Below, piece after piece: positions 6,519 through 8,041 of a stretch of 8,041 bases of DNA. Position numbers and translations under genes: made by a program. Position 1 is the stretch's first letter; every line of letters starts with the position of its first letter. Source of the DNA: CAYSHJ01 sp964589725 (GTDB lineage: Bacteria > Planctomycetota > Planctomycetia > Planctomycetales > Planctomycetaceae); NCBI GenBank assembly GCA_964589725.1, contig CAZPUJ010000497.1, forward strand, positions 1 through 8,041, written 5' to 3'. The notes under the pieces were generated by a model, which saw only the letters and a list, made by a program, of their open reading frames with translations, had not been told where the DNA came from and did no database searches.

Positions 6519-6601
6519 CACGCGGCACAATCTATCGGCGGGGGGCGAGAACACAAACCGGCGGGAATCACAGGGCAGGAAAACAGCCATCAATGCGATA
6601 G

Positions 6602-6619
6602 AACAAGATAACAAGATAA
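6602..6619. repeat. Short tandem repeat in the DUF1501 upstream region
   Basis: AACAAGAT occurs twice in tandem (6602-6617), followed by AA. It lies about 85 bases upstream of the DUF1501 start on the minus strand. That A/T-rich spot could be part of its promoter, but I cannot place -35 and -10 boxes with confidence. Confidence 0.4.
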
Positions 6620-6654
6620 TCGGGCAGTTCACACGAGAGAAGCTCGCTGCGGAA

Positions 6655-6683
6655 AGCGATCGTCGCTGAACTCGCCAGAGTTC
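6655..6683 (-). terminator. Two tandem hairpins after the AAA+ ATPase gene, possible terminator
   Basis: Read on the minus strand, GAACTC-TGGC-GAGTTC (6683-6668) is followed at once by AGCGA-CGA-TCGCT (6667-6655). This begins 10 bases past the ATPase stop codon. Both stems are perfect. Only three T residues follow, so intrinsic termination would be weak. The site separates the ATPase gene from DUF1501, which is transcribed in the same direction. Confidence 0.35.
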
Positions 6684-6693
6684 CGCGGTCGCG

Positions 6694-8040
6694 TCACATC
6701 ACCGAGAAGTAGTTCGACACGGCGAAGTCGAACGCCTCGCGAGTCAGCTTGCGGGGCAGGCAGTGATACGTGCAGTAGTTGCGAATTTGCAGGATCAAGT
6801 CGCGCGGCTGGCACGAGCGAATGGGGCGATTCACGGGGCGATAATGTTTCGCCAGCAGATCTTCGATGACCTCGCGGTCGTATTCGAGGCCGTAGTGTGG
6901 GCAGACGAGTTGAGTAATCTTGTGAAATTCTTCTTCGGTGGGGTCGGGCACTTGGATTTTGTACGGGATGCGGCGGAGGAAGGCTCCGTCGACGAGTTGC
7001 TTTGGTTCGAGGTTCGTCGAGAAGATGATGAGCTGATCGAATGGCACCTGCACCTTCTTGCCGCTGGGAAGATTCAGGAGGTCGTAACGTTTTTCGAGCG
7101 GAATGATCCAGCGGTTGAGCAGCTCAGTGACCGGCATGCGCTGGCGGCCGAAGTCGTCAATCACGAATGTACCGCAGTTACTCTTGAGTTGCAGCGGCGC
7201 TTCGCAGATTCTGGTGATCTTGTTTTGAGTAACTTCCAGTTCGGCCATCGTCAGTTCGCCGCCCGCGACGACCGTTGGACGGACGATCTGCACCCAGCGC
7301 TGATCGATTCCAGAGAGATCGAATATCCCCTGCTTGTCGGCTTCGACCGTCTCATGGATGCCGGGATCGAACAGGCGGATGATCTCGCCGTCGATGCCGA
7401 GTGCTCGCGGAATCCAAATCGTCGAGCCAAAGCAGCGCGTGATCCGTTCGGCGATGCTCGACTTGCCGTTGCCTGGCGCGCCGAACAAGAACATGCCGCG
7501 GCCGGAATTGATCGCCGGGCCGAGGGTGTCGAGCATCTGCTTGTTCATGATCAGGTCGGCGAAAGCTTGGTGGAGTTCGTCGGCCGTGACCTGTTGCTTG
7601 GCGATGCTCTGCGCCGACATCGCGACGAGATAGTCCTTCAGTGGCACCGGGGCGGCGCCGAAGTAAGTACAGTCGGCGGCCATTTGGCGAGCCCGCTCGC
7701 GACCGCTGTCGGTGATGGCGTAGGTAAAGTCGCCCGCCTCCGCCGTCCCCTGCAGCGACAGCAAATGGTCGAACTTCAGATCGCGCACGATCGGCTCGAT
7801 GATCTGAAACGGCAGTTTGATCTGTGAACAAACCTGCCGTCCGGACGCCACGCCACTGGCGTACATGAACTTCAGAATCAGCCCTTCAATTTCTTCGCGA
7901 GACAGCCCGGCCTCCGCCAGCGATTGCGGCGATTGTGGGTGAAACGTGCCGTCTTCCGCCTCGGTATCACCGAGCAAGTGGTTGACTCGGTCAAAGAGTT
8001 CCGTCAGTCGCCTGTCGGCCCACGCGACGGGAGTCGCGTC
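6694..8040 (-). CDS. AAA+ ATPase with probable N-terminal winged helix (5' end outside window)
   Basis: The frame stays open to the right edge, so the 448 visible residues lack the true N-terminus; TTG 7977 is internal. Numbering from the edge, residues of about 40-120 (GLSREEIEGLILKFMYA ... GRQVCSQIKL ... YAITDSGRERA) look like a winged helix-turn-helix. The AAA+ core has Walker A GAPGNGKS (187-194), Walker B FVIDDF (292-297), sensor 1 in LIIFSTNLEP (N343) and FLRRIPYKI (R356, R357), a likely arginine finger or sensor. The C-terminal lid includes HYRPVNRPIRSCQPRDLILQI. The pattern VPLKDYLVAM...LGPAINSGRGMFLFG is one I associate with a conserved but unnamed ATPase family in planctomycetes and some other phyla. 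It most resembles MoxR/helicase-loader-like regulatory ATPases and not a chaperone of known function. No partner gene is visible downstream. Confidence 0.9.
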   Translation of the reverse strand, partial: DATPVAWADRRLTELFDRVNHLLGDTEAEDGTFHPQSPQSLAEAGLSREEIEGLILKFMYASGVASGRQVCSQIKLPFQIIEPIVRDLKFDHLLSLQGTAEAGDFTYAITDSGRERARQMAADCTYFGAAPVPLKDYLVAMSAQSIAKQQVTADELHQAFADLIMNKQMLDTLGPAINSGRGMFLFGAPGNGKSSIAERITRCFGSTIWIPRALGIDGEIIRLFDPGIHETVEADKQGIFDLSGIDQRWVQIVRPTVVAGGELTMAELEVTQNKITRICEAPLQLKSNCGTFVIDDFGRQRMPVTELLNRWIIPLEKRYDLLNLPSGKKVQVPFDQLIIFSTNLEPKQLVDGAFLRRIPYKIQVPDPTEEEFHKITQLVCPHYGLEYDREVIEDLLAKHYRPVNRPIRSCQPRDLILQIRNYCTYHCLPRKLTREAFDFAVSNYFSVM

Positions 8041-8041
8041 C

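Noticed and set aside
5941..6528. 195-codon minus-strand frame overlapping the DUF1501 gene
   Set aside because: Arg/Gly/Ala-rich out-of-frame reading within a gene with strong family motifs.
6519..6632. 38-residue N-terminal extension of the DUF1501 protein
   Set aside because: It would place the twin-arginine signal in the interior; ATG 6518 gives the normal signal position and family length.
6763..7827. 354-codon plus-strand frame opposite the AAA+ ATPase gene
   Set aside because: Mirror of a G/C-rich gene with clear Walker motifs on the other strand; the product shows no recognisable domain.
7975..7977. TTG as start of the AAA+ ATPase
   Set aside because: The frame stays open to the window edge with protein-like sequence (WADRRLTELFDRVN), so the true start lies outside.

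Overview
The window looks like chromosomal DNA from a member of the Planctomycetota. The main reasons are a twin-arginine-type DUF1501 protein (a family greatly expanded in that phylum), an AAA+ ATPase of a type I associate with planctomycetes and a few other phyla, and G/C-rich palindromic repeats with a GGGGGC-GTTA-GCCCCC-like core. This assignment is an inference from gene content and was not checked by a search.

Layout. Positions 2-2572 (+) hold the 3' part of valS (valyl-tRNA synthetase). Its reading frame runs without a stop through three palindromic insertions. Positions 2620-3625 (+) hold an HNH endonuclease gene of the HNH_2 type. It has a strong Shine-Dalgarno start, but its reading frame is broken at a G6 run. 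Positions 3703-3930 (+) hold a small gene interrupted by an in-frame amber codon. Positions 4208-4993 (+) encode a GxxExxY-family PD-(D/E)XK nuclease-like protein with a long C-terminal extension. It is bracketed by two related inverted-repeat elements, 4043-4188 and 5001-5097. Two genes then lie on the minus strand: a DUF1501 protein (5109-6518) and an AAA+ ATPase with a probable N-terminal winged helix (6694 to the right edge, 5' end missing).

How the parts relate. Housekeeping or core-like genes (valS on the left, DUF1501 and the ATPase on the right) flank a visibly less G/C-rich stretch of about 2.5 kb. That stretch holds two nuclease-like genes, one decayed small gene and repeats, and it reads as a small accessory patch. 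valS and the HNH gene are close enough to share a transcript. The GxxExxY and DUF1501 genes converge on the second repeat element, whose hairpin could end transcription from both sides.

The two most notable features are the in-frame, protein-coding palindromic elements inside an essential tRNA synthetase, which recall the Rickettsia palindromic elements, and the repeat-GxxExxY-repeat arrangement, which has the architecture of a small mobile cassette without a transposase.
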